Below are positions 36,701 to 47,930 of a DNA stretch of 64,000 nucleotides, in pieces. The notes beneath the pieces were generated by a model. It searched no databases. It was not told the DNA's origin and worked only from the letters and a program-made list of their open reading frames with translations. A program made the translations under genes and the position numbers. How positions within the stretch are numbered: the first letter of the stretch is position 1; each line of letters opens with the position of its first letter. Source of the DNA: Apis mellifera (lineage: Eukaryota > Arthropoda > Insecta > Hymenoptera > Apidae); NCBI RefSeq assembly GCF_003254395.2, contig NC_037638.1:1679001-1743000 (forward strand). Direction: 5' to 3'.

Positions 36701-37202
36701 TAATTTCACGAATTATTGAAATTACAGCGAGTCTGAATCTAATGTTGACGAATTGTGGGGCCAATTAATTCTAATTATAATCTTAATTTACGTTACATGT
36801 AATCAATTAATAAAATTTAACTCACAATTAAGTTTATCTCGGCTAATAAATACATCGTTCTCACGATATATTTCTATAAATTCGAGTCAGAATATTATAA
36901 ACATTTGTTAATAAATTCTTCGATATTTCAAAATTCTTTCGATTCGAATATCGAAAAGAAGCGTATATCGTTTCTTATTGTATTCAATAATATTTATATA
37001 TAAATATTATAAATATTATATTTGTGATATTTCATAAATTTTTTTTCTCGAGTGTTCGTTCTTTTACGACAGAATATCGCAATAATAAGATTCTCGTGTA
37101 TTTTTCACGTGTATCGAATATCAAGGATTGACACGATTCAAAAAGAAAAGAAAAAAAAAAAAACTAGGTTTAGGCATAGAGATTAAGTATTGACAAACAC
37201 TC

Positions 37203-37207
<5 letters not shown>
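33759..37207. other. AT-rich noncoding stretch
   Basis: No coding exon supported. The frame at 35794-36189 on the minus strand is long (131 codons) but opens with a Lys run from a poly-T tract and resembles no protein. The doubled word CCTAACCTAACC near 35230 matches two units of the insect telomere repeat, too few to mean anything. Confidence 0.45.

Positions 37208-37280
<73 letters not shown>
37208..37280. repeat. GA microsatellite
   Basis: About 36 uninterrupted GA/AG units, the longest dinucleotide tract in the window. Confidence 0.95.
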
Positions 37281-37284
<4 letters not shown>

Positions 37285-37756
37285 GGTCAGTAGCTGGAAA
37301 ATCTCGATCGAAAAATCGATATTTTGCAAGAGAAACTATCCAATCTAAAATGTCCCTAGATTTTAATGTTACTTTTCGCGAGTACAGAGCACGATGAATT
37401 ATGCAATACGAGCGACACTTGTTTCCTCCGCGGAAATTCATCATTTTAAAAAAGATGAAACCATACACACATGTATACATACACGCTTTGCAAGTTTTAA
37501 AGTTTTATTATAACGTATACAATTTTTGTTACAAGCGAGAAACGTGCACGTGTTTAAAATTTTTAATTCGTTAATTCCCCTATTTTCGCGTATCACGATG
37601 TTGTATGATAATATCGTTTCGAGAAATATAAATATACTTTTTTCGATAAATTGTGTTTAAATTTGTGAAATTGAAATTTTTTAATTTTTCAAATTCGTTA
37701 CTTTGAACAAAAAATTTGACATTTATCGTTCATCGAAGAATTATTAACAAAAGAGT

Positions 37757-38113
37757 TTCTTCTCGAAACTTTTTAGGTTAGATTGCAGATGACAATATAG
37801 ACAATTGATGAATCGAGAAAATTAATCTAAACCGAATACAAAATCATTAAATTAGTTCAAAATCAGTTAAAATTTTCCAATTTGACGAAATTAAAGGATT
37901 AAATTAATTGATATCAAGACAAAAATTATATTATATAAAAAAATTTTCTCTCGAAACTTTTTAGGTTAGGTTGCTACAGACAATTGATGAATCGAAAAAA
38001 TTAATCCAAACCTAATACAAAACTATTAAATTAGCCCAAAATTAGTTAAAATTTTTCAATTTGACGAAATTAAAGGATTAAATTAATTGATATGAAGACA
38101 AAAATTATATTTA
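37757..38113. repeat. Tandem duplication of a 170-190 bp segment
   Basis: Copy 1 (about 37757-37936) and copy 2 (about 37944-38113) both begin TCTCGAAACTTTTTAGGTTAG. They share GACAATTGATGAATCGA, then AAATTAGTT/CCAAAAT(C/T)AGTTAAAATTTT, and then GACGAAATTAAAGGATTAAA. They differ by scattered substitutions and a roughly 10-bp gap near GATGACAATATA. No coding potential. Confidence 0.88.
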
Positions 38114-38691
38114 TTACACTTCGTGTAGTTCATATAATATAGACTCGAATCATTATTAATTTGTATTAATAATTTTTTAATAAACGATCTAACCTTATCT
38201 AAACTATTAAACTGTTGATAACTTTTTTTTTTTTTTTTTTATAAACAACGATCATAAAATTTCGCACACATCGTTCCATATGACGACCTTGACGACGTAT
38301 TAAAATATTATCGAGATCGAAGGCCGAGTAATATATCCGATATTTTTTCAAAAAAATATTCCTCTTTCCTTTGAACAAAGCTTTTTTTTTTTTTTTTATT
38401 TTTGACAAACTTCCACCCTATGTTTACTTCTCGAAAATCGACGCGAATCTCGAAGCGAATATCTAATCGAAAGTTCCAACATGAATTGAGATCGTTTCGC
38501 AGAATGGACCGTGGTGATCGATTAAAAACGAATAACCCTATTAAGGCCTTGCCGATACCAATAAATCGATACAATGGCGCATTTCCCGTAAAAGATACAG
38601 AAATAACGTGGAATTAGCTGGAGAGGTAGGAAAAAAAAAAAGAAGAAGAAGAAGGGTGGAAAAAAAACAATAATAGCTTAAGTCTCGTAAA

Positions 38692-38694
<3 letters not shown>

Positions 38695-38748
<54 letters not shown>
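38695..38748. repeat. GA microsatellite
   Basis: About 27 uninterrupted GA units preceded by AAAAACGA. The long Ser-Leu frames on the opposite strand here are translations of this repeat, not proteins. Confidence 0.95.
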
Positions 38749-38751
<3 letters not shown>

Positions 38752-39929
38752 GTAAATCGAAGACAAACGAAAACGACATTCGTTGACAATCATCGTCGAG
38801 ATATTAATGGAAACTGGAGATGGAGGATTACGGATAATTGTAATGCCGAAAGATGGATGGTAAACGTTTGGAATCATCGTTTGATAAATATCGAGCTTGT
38901 CATCTTGTCATCTTTCATAAACGATGAATTGATTACGTGCTTCAAAGAGGTGTCGAGGCTACTAATTTAAAAAAAACGATCGAGTTAGTTAAAGTATGGA
39001 AAGCAAGTGTGGAATATTTCCATCAATTTAAAATATTCTTTTATATTTATAAAGAACGATTTTTGTATAATTTGTTTCGATTATATTCGATAGAATTTGA
39101 AAGAAATCGCAATTATTTCTTTCGGCGAGTTTTGACGGACGTGAACGAGTTCGATAATTCGTTTAATTGATCCGTGAAAAGCAACAGTTGCTTCTCCAAT
39201 CTGTGAAAGTTGTTCGAGAAACAAATTACTTGTTTCAGAACTTCGATTTCAGAATTGCTGAACTAATTGTTGCTTCGTGACATGAAACGAGATATCAACT
39301 TTATTACGAATTAAACGTTTACAACGTTTTTATATTTCACAAACGTTATGTTTTGTGATTCGAGTAATTCCATTGCGTTGATAAATTTACTTTAATTTTA
39401 TTTAATTTCTGAAAATCGTTCTGAAGAAAAACAAAATTTAAATTCTAATATTCATATCTTGTTCTCAAGTTTTGGTAATAATGGTAATATTCGAAAGTTT
39501 TCAAGTAGTCGTCATAAATTCGATAAACAAAATATTTATATTTCATAATTAATAAAATTTCGAAGAAGATAGAATCACTATAAAATTATAAAGATCAACC
39601 ATATATAGAGAACTAATATATTCTTGGAACATCTTTGAAGAATCGATTCTATGTTAAAACAAACACAAAAGTTCCAACGAAGCCAATAAAAGTAACTATT
39701 TTATAATTATTATAATTATTATTAATCATATTTTTACATGTTCTTATATACTCAAAATAATTCGTTTAATTCTATTTCTTTTTGTTTAGGATTTTTAACG
39801 TATAAAAATCTCAATTGAAATTTATTTATTAAATTATTTATAAAACTTTTCATTAAATAAAATAATTATCCACATTTTTTATGTCTAGATTCAATTCTTC
39901 AAAAATATTCCAAAAATATTTTAACTTTT
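38749..39929. other. Noncoding stretch between repeats
   Basis: No supported exon. Short plus-strand frames at 38749-39170 lack any family resemblance and overlap one another. Confidence 0.4.
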
Positions 39930-41160
39930 ATTTCACAAAATTTTTCATATGAAAAACACGAATCTATCTCTTTCATCTTATGACTAATACGACAAAAAAG
40001 CAAATCGACCAACGTTGAATAACGTCCAACATAACCTTTTCACGTGTCTTTGCTCGACGCATCTCTGATTTGAAGAAGAGTAGTTCCTATCCCCATTATC
40101 TAGATTTATAGCTCAATAAAAGGTATCGTACGAACATATTAATCTATACAAAATTTTTCATACAAAAGACACAAATTTATTTCATCGCTTTTTTATCTTA
40201 CGACCAACGCGAGAAGAAAGCAAATCGACCGATATTGAACGTCGTCCAACATAACCTCTTCACATGCTTTGTTTAACACATCTCTAATTCAAAGAAGAGT
40301 GGTTTTTGCCCCCATTATCTAGATTTATAGCTCAATAAAAGGTATCGTACGAACATATTAATCCGCACAAAATTTTTTATACGAAAGACACAAATCTATT
40401 TCATCGCTCTTTTATCCTATGAGTAACACGAGAGGAAAAAAGGCAAATCGACATTGAACGTCGTCCAACATAAGCTTTCCACTCTTTGTTTAACGTAATT
40501 TGAAAAAAAAAAAAAATGATTTTTATCACCATTTATAGTTCAAAGTATTAACTTATACAAAATTTTTCATGTGAAATATACAAATCCTAGTTCTTCTTTT
40601 TTATCCTACGAGAGAAGAAAAGAAAAAGCGAATCGACCGATATTGAACACCATTTCACAAATCTTTTCACGTGTTTTAACATATTTCTAATTCGAAGGAG
40701 AGTGGATCCTGTCTCCATCTAGGTTTATAACTCAAGAGATATCATACGAACATATTAATCCGCATAAAATTTTTCACACGAAAGATACAAATCTATTTTA
40801 TCGACATTGAACATTGTTCAGTAACAAGTCTTTAATTCGAAAAAAAATGATCTTACCTCATTTATAATTCAACTTATAGGAAATTTTTCATACGAAACAT
40901 ACGAAATCTATTTCATCTTTTATCCTATAACGCGAGAAGAAAACAAATCGACCAACATCGAGCGACATCTAACATAACCTTCTCAACGTGTCTGCTTAAC
41001 GCATCTTTAATATGAACAATGCTTTCTATATTATAGTTCAACGTATTAACTTATACGAAATTTTTCATACGAAAGATACAAATCTATTTCATCGCTCTTT
41101 TTATCCTATATCGACACGAGAAGAAAGCAAATCGAACGAATGTCGTTCGAAGACAAGAAA
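39930..41160. repeat. Complex tandem repeat C, about 7 diverged units of 110-220 bp
   Basis: The anchor AAATTTTTCATACGAAAGA (with variants) recurs near 39947, 40150, 40370, 40559, 40768, 40880 and 41059. After it come CACAAATCTATTTCATCG, a TCTTTTATCCTA word, GCAAATCGACC followed by ATTGAACGTCGTCCAACATA, ACGCATCTCTAATTCGAAGA, and in the first three units ATCTAGATTTATAGCTCAAT and GGTATCGTACGAACATATTA. Later units have lost internal blocks, so the array is decayed from left to right. No reading frame is conserved between units. Confidence 0.9.
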
Positions 41161-44100
41161 AATGATTCCCTACAGTCGATACGAAAGAAGACGAAGACGA
41201 AGACAAGAAAAGAAAAAGAGAAAGAAAAGGAAAGGAAGAAAAGATCGATGGTGGGCAATCGAAACACCCCGAGGAGACTGCGTTTCGCACGGGAATTAAG
41301 GTCATCGCAGAGCGTTAATTTCCTGGTCGTGTTCATAGCGACGAAGCGTCGCGGCGCCTAGCGTCCCACACACGCTCACGCAACGATGCACGAGCACATG
41401 TGTGACCCGGTTGCGCGTACTGCGCTATCCCAACCCGTATGTACTTTGCGTTTGCGTTCCGCAAAAGGGGATGGCTTATTGATCGGTCGTGGAGGAAACG
41501 ATTCTGCGTCCCCGCGCCCTCGTGATCGCGAAAACCATCGGTTCCCATCAATCTATTCCTTCGAGGGACGAGAGTGTGTCGTCCTCTCTTTGACATTTTT
41601 CTCGTCCCTTCGGCCGAGAAGGCTGAACGATTATTTGCTTCCACGTTCTTCGATCGAACGATTTGCGAATCGACGGATATAGGGAAATTTAATGGGGAGA
41701 AATTTTTTTTTTTTTTTTTTACTCTTTTAGATGAAATATTTGTAATTGAACATGATGATTATTCGTATCTTTCGAAAAACGAAAATAGGATCGAAAATTT
41801 AGGGAAAAAATTTTTCTTTCGATTCTTAGATGGAATATTTACATAAATATTTGTATAAATGATGATTATGAATATATTTGAATTTTCGAAAATTGAACAG
41901 GTAAAATTTAGAAAAATATTTTGATTTTTTTTTTTCGATCCTTGATCGATAAATACACTCATATGTATTGAATAAATCTGAAATGTAATTTTCGAAGATT
42001 GAAAGACTGAATTTGATAAATAAAGAGTAATGATATCTCAGATTCAATAAAATAATAGAGATAATAGAGATAGATATATTGAGGATAAAGATTGAAATTT
42101 ATATTCTTTCCATTAATTATAAGCGTGATTCTTTAAAAAAATATGTCTTTCGAAATTATCTTATTTAACAGTCAGAAATGTTCAATTTTGTACGCTTCGA
42201 TTTCCAACGAGAGATTAAATCAACAGAAATTTCTCATAATGAAATATTCATTCGAGTAACGAGACGGAGAATTATAACATAAATAACTCTTCAACTTCGA
42301 ATCTTTGTTTTCAAACTTCTAATCGGTTCTAATTTAGAATCAAGTCAAATATAACTAATTAAACGTTTCTCGTGAATAATTTCCCTTGACAATATTCAAT
42401 TTATCCTTATTATTAATTCCTTATTATTATGAACGTTAAACAAGTTTTCAAAACGATGAAAATGAAAAAGAAATACGAATCCTTCACTTTGATATTATAC
42501 ACTTTGTTATTTCTGACTATTTCTCTCGCGTAATTCAATATTTTATTCCTGTATTGTAATAAACAATCACAAAAATAAATCTCGTAAAGAAAAGAACGAG
42601 AATAATTTCGTATTCGAAATTACAAAAAATTACTAAACGATATGAAACATTTTTTCATCTTATATAATTATTCTTTTCCGACTATTTCTTTTAATTCAAT
42701 ATTTCATTCCTGAAATAATCACAAGCTTAATAAGATAAAATAAAGCTTATTTTAAATTTCATGAAAAAAAAAAAATCGCCAAACGATCGTTGAACGCGAA
42801 ATGAAAAAAAAAAAGGAACGAATGAAAGATCCGTTAAACTCTTAATTACTATTCGCCTGCTCTCGAGTATTTCCTTCCTACGATTTAATATCCTCGTTCC
42901 GCAGCGAATAAAAGTTGCGCGAGAAAGGATTGTGGTATATTGCTATTGTGGAACGATCTAGGAGGAGAGGGGTAGAGGGGAGAGGGAAATGAGACGTTTT
43001 TAACCGCCGACGAGAGCGTCCCTTTTAAATTTTCAAGACTTTTGATACCGACGGTTGGTAAGTGCGCTCTCGCGAACGTCTTAAATCGTGTACTCTCCGG
43101 CAAAAGGCAAGAATATATACCAAGGGACTCTCGAGCGATGCGCGAAAGTGGAAGACGTGCAATTTTTCATCGTTCGCAGAGACGAGAGAAACGAGGCAGA
43201 ATTTCTCGGGGACCGAGATCCGATGACACCGGTTTGCTTGTATATATGTACATATTTTAATAACTGTTGAATATTTTGCCCGGGACGGAACGTCTTCAAT
43301 CAATCGTAATTCCTGTGTATAATTATATACAGCGGAATATCTTTGAATACATTTGATCGAAAGCAACCGGATTCACGTGATTGGAAGCAAATTGTTTTTG
43401 AATAGGATTTATCCGGGAGTAGTTTTATATATATATTATAAATGGTACTTGGCTTTCTTAATTGGTTTGGAATATTTTAATTCATCCATTTAATTACCAC
43501 GCGATCCCTTCGAGTCGAGTGGAAAAATTTGAAAAATTGGGACAATGAGATTGTATATACATTTATTTATTCGTATTTTATTATATTTTGATGGCGTGAA
43601 GAAGAAGTGGAAGAAGAAAAAGAAGAGAAAAAATGAAATTCAAAATTTTTCTAGATATCCTTGGAATCATATCCTTGGAAGCTCGTTATTTTGAATATAA
43701 ATAAATTCACAAGATCGGATCAATTCAAATCAAATCCAAAAGCATTCAATTACAGTAGAGCGAATCGATTATCTGGACTAATTGGAGAATGGCTCGAAGA
43801 ATCGAGTTGTCCGGATAATAAAGCACGAGCGGACTTATTCAGTTTATAATCATAAGAATTATATTTAAAATTACTTATTAAATACAAGAATATTATTTCT
43901 GTACTTTGAAATGTGTATATATAATGTATGTATATTATCCAAATTGTTATTTATTGGTTTCAACAGAGGACGGAGAAAGCGATAATACAAAATGGCAACA
44001 CTAGTTCAGATAGTCGAAGTTTGGCTAATTGACGTTCTAGTATATTAACTGATGATCTCTAAACTATAAAGTTAAACAAAACAATCTATATCAAAACTTA

Positions 44101-46689
44101 TCTTCAACTTATTCCAAGTTCAACTTCAAATTTAATTCAATTATAATACCAATTCGATTGAATTAAAAGATATGGCACTATTCAGATTAATTGACGAACT
44201 ATTGTGATCAACTAATATATTTCAACTTATATTTCAAATGGATTAAAACATGGATTAAAAGACACAATTCACATCTAATCAAAACTATCTCAAACCTAAC
44301 CTCTCAATCTATTCCAAACTTGACTCTATATCTCAACAAAATAATCCATAAATATAGCGCAAATATGTCCCAAAATTTCGCAGAAAACATTCATAAACCA
44401 CACACACATCTATGCACGACGACAACAAAATCCTCAATTTCACGAAAGAACACGAAGTCCATAAACCACTCGGTAATCCCCTCGGTCATCGATCGCGCGA
44501 TTAAATGCCACGAAATCCGCATTCGTCTCGCGCTTCAACTTCCCATCCGAACAGAGATATCTCGTTAACCATCGAGAGAGAGAGAAAGAGAAAGATACCA
44601 ATCTGCGATACAAAGATACGATCGAAGGGAACAGGATTATCGTTGTTTACGACGGGTCAACAAAGCCACCAAGATAAAAATCTTATCCCCGCTTTTCCTA
44701 TCCTCGTAGAGAAGCTCGACCTATATTTTCCATTTGGTTATAAATATAAACGCGCGTTCGAAACACACACTCCGTGACCGAGAGATAAAGAAAGTTTTCA
44801 GCAAAACAATCGAGCGTGGCTGCGCGAGTTGGGTGGGGGAATTGGGTGGGGAGGCGTGTCGATGCGTTCTCGAACGAACGCGTCATGAGAATGCGCCCAT
44901 TGTGTCGTGTGCGAATTCACGAAGGAAATTACCTTCGGTTCGGAGGCGCGAAATTGAGCCTTTTCAGAGGGAAACTTTTTCGCGGAGGATGGTGAATGGA
45001 AAGAGGGATATACAATTCTACGTGTGAAAAGATCAGATAGTGCAGGAGTATCGAGTTAATTTTCGAAAAGGATTCGAAGGTTATTCCGAACGTTACGTTC
45101 GATCGAGAATTGAGAAGACGTGTTGTTGGAAGGGAGAGGGCGTTAAATTCGAGAGAGATAGAAAATTGTTCGTGTCTGATGCAATGTTTGGAGAAATTTG
45201 TTCCAGTATTGAGGGGAATATTTGGAATATTCGATTTAATTTATTACTCTTTATTCTTCGAAAATTGGATTGGAAATTGGAGAAGCTTGTATCTCGTTGT
45301 TGGAGGAAGGATTAAATTTTGAAGAAATTGTACGCTTTACTTTTCTTGAAGAGAAGTCTGTGAAAATTAGAGAAGGAAGTTGTTGGAGGAGGACGAAATG
45401 CAGTTTGAAATGAAAGAATCAAGTTCGACGTTGTATAATATATCTCGAATTCATTTTGCGTAATTGAAAGGAACTAGAGATTTTTTACTTTCAGAGACGA
45501 AGCGAGTATCGTGTATTCGTGTTGAGAAAAATTAAATTCGAGATGTTGAACGTTGCTTCATTCGTGAATATGAATATAAAAGGAAATATCTAGTTTTTGA
45601 AGCATGCTGGTAATCGAGTTAATTATCATTTGTTGCGTGGGAAAGGATTGGATATATATGAGATAACTTAACAAGTTGGAGAAAGTTTGAAATGGAAGAA
45701 TTAAATTTTCAAACAGAATTAGTTTCGTTGCATATAAAATTCATCGATGAGGAGGGAGGGGGAGGGATGTATGGGGATTTTCGAAGAATATTATTTTTTC
45801 ACTTGCTGAAACACGAAAACTAGTTTGGCTTTTTGAATATGGAACGTTTCATTATACTGGAAGCGATTTAATAATAAACTTATTTTTAGTTTATCGATTC
45901 CACGATACCTCGAGTTATAAAATAAAAGTGACCAGTGTTTGTTGCATGAAAAAGTTAAAAATATATTTCTCGCGAGTGTTTTATATATACTTAACTCGAA
46001 TTAAAATAGAAATCATAGTTTCGAATATGGAGGATTCAACAACGTTCGAATGAAAACAAATCAATTTTATTCCTTAAAGAAAAAAAAAAAAAATTAGATA
46101 TAACACAACGATAAAGATGCAATTCTTTTTTTATTTTTTTAATATTTTTCATCATTAATGTGCATGCATCGAGAGGATGCGAATCGATCTCTTTTTTTAG
46201 AAAATAAAAAAAAAAAAAATAAAAAAGAAAAAGAAAGGCTGACTAAATCTCGAAAAGATAAATATATCCAGCTTAGAAAGGAGCTTAGCATCCCGAATAG
46301 AATTAATGAGATGAATCAATATTGGTATAAAATATGAATATGCAATCTTCAAAGATGATCTTTTGGCAACCCTGTATCGCGAAGAAAGTAGGTTGAATAA
46401 TTTAAAGAGAGGCACAGAAAGGAGTTGTTTTCTATTCTTCTGTGTAATTTTGTTGACCAATCACGAAAGATAGCAAATCCAAAAATTAAAAGAAAAATGT
46501 AAAATTTTAAAAAATTAAATTTAAATTTTATATTATAAAATATAGAATAGAAAAATTCCAATTTTTGCCTAGTTTTGCAATCTTCGTTTTGTTAATCTTC
46601 GGTTCAACTAAGTCAGATCATTTTTCTAATCCGTTCTATTTCTCGCTGTATGAATGACATTTAGTATCTACAAACCTCGGATATGGATC
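41161..46689. other. Noncoding stretch with several GC-rich islands
   Basis: GC- and CpG-rich islands lie at about 41270-41680, 42880-43290 and 44480-45030, separated by AT-rich DNA. Each carries many overlapping short frames on both strands, none with a recognisable family, consistent splice phase or good start context. They are candidate promoters, enhancers or noncoding exons. Nothing more specific is supported. Confidence 0.4.
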
Positions 46690-47930
46690 AAAAATAACCA
46701 ACATCATTTTTCGATCGACGAAGTTTAAATATATTTATATTTAATCTTATATATATATATATTTAAATATATATATTTATTATATATATATTTAACCTTC
46801 CAATACGATAATATTCTAAACAATTGAATAATTGAATTTCATTAAATATGTTAAAAATAGAATAGCAAAATTTCAGTTTGAATTGTTATCAAAAATATCC
46901 AACATCATTTTTCGATCGACGATACGAAGTTTAAATATATTTATAATCTTCCAACACGATAATATTTTAAACAATTGAATAATTGAATTTCATTAAGTAT
47001 ATTAAAATTAGAATAACAAAATTTCAGTTTGAATTCTTATCAAAAATATCTAACATCATTTTTCGATCGACGAAGTTTAAATATATTTATATTTAACCTT
47101 ATATATATATTTAAATATATATATTTATTATATATATATTTAACCTTCCAATACGATAATATTCTAAACAATTGAATAATTGAATTTCATTAAATATGTT
47201 AAAAATAGAATAACAAAATTTCAGTTTGAATTCTTATCAAAAATATCCAACATCATTTTTCGATACGAAATTTAAATATATTTATAACCTTCCAACACGA
47301 TAATATTTTAAACAATTGAATAATTGAATTTCATTAAGTATATTAAAATTAGAATAACAAAATTTCAGTTTGAATTCTTATCAAAAATATCTAACATCAT
47401 TTTTCGATCGACGAAGTTTAAATATATTTATAACCTTCCAACACGATAATATTCTAAACAATTGAATAATTGAATTTCATTAAATATGTTAAAAATAGAA
47501 TAACAAAATTTCAATTAGAATTCTTATCAAAAATATCTAACATCATTTTTCGATTTTATTTATAACCTTCCAACACGATAATATTCTAAACAATTCAATA
47601 ATTGAATTTCATTAAGTATATTAAAATTAGAATAGCAAAATTTCGATCAACGAAGTTTAAATATATTTATAACTTTCTAACACGATAATATTCTAAACAA
47701 TTGAGTAATTGAAATTTCATTAAGTATGTTAAAAATAGAATAGCAAAATTTCAGTTTGAATTTTTATCAAAAATATCTAACATTATTTTTCGATACAAAG
47801 TTTAAATATATTTATAACTTTCCAACACAATAATATTCTAAACAATTGAATAATTGAATTTCATTAAATATGTTAAAAATAGAATAACAAAATTTCAGTT
47901 TGAATTTTTATCAAAAATATCTTTATACTT
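46690..47930. repeat. Complex tandem repeat D, 8 units of 100-200 bp
   Basis: The anchor AAACAATTGAATAATTGAAT (variants included) recurs near 46820, 46970, 47168, 47310, 47458, 47593, 47697 and 47838. A full unit reads AACCTTCCAACACGATAATA, then the anchor, TTCATTAA(A/G)TATGTTAAAA, TAGAATAACAAAATTTCAGT, TTGAATTCTTATCAAAAATA, CATCATTTTTCGATCGACGA and AGTTTAAATATATTTATA. The longer units contain an extra TATATA-rich expansion. Identity between units is high, so amplification is more recent than in repeat C. Confidence 0.93.

Noticed and set aside
37121..37480. 119-codon frame with a long Ser-Leu repeat
   Set aside because: It is the translation of the GA microsatellite.
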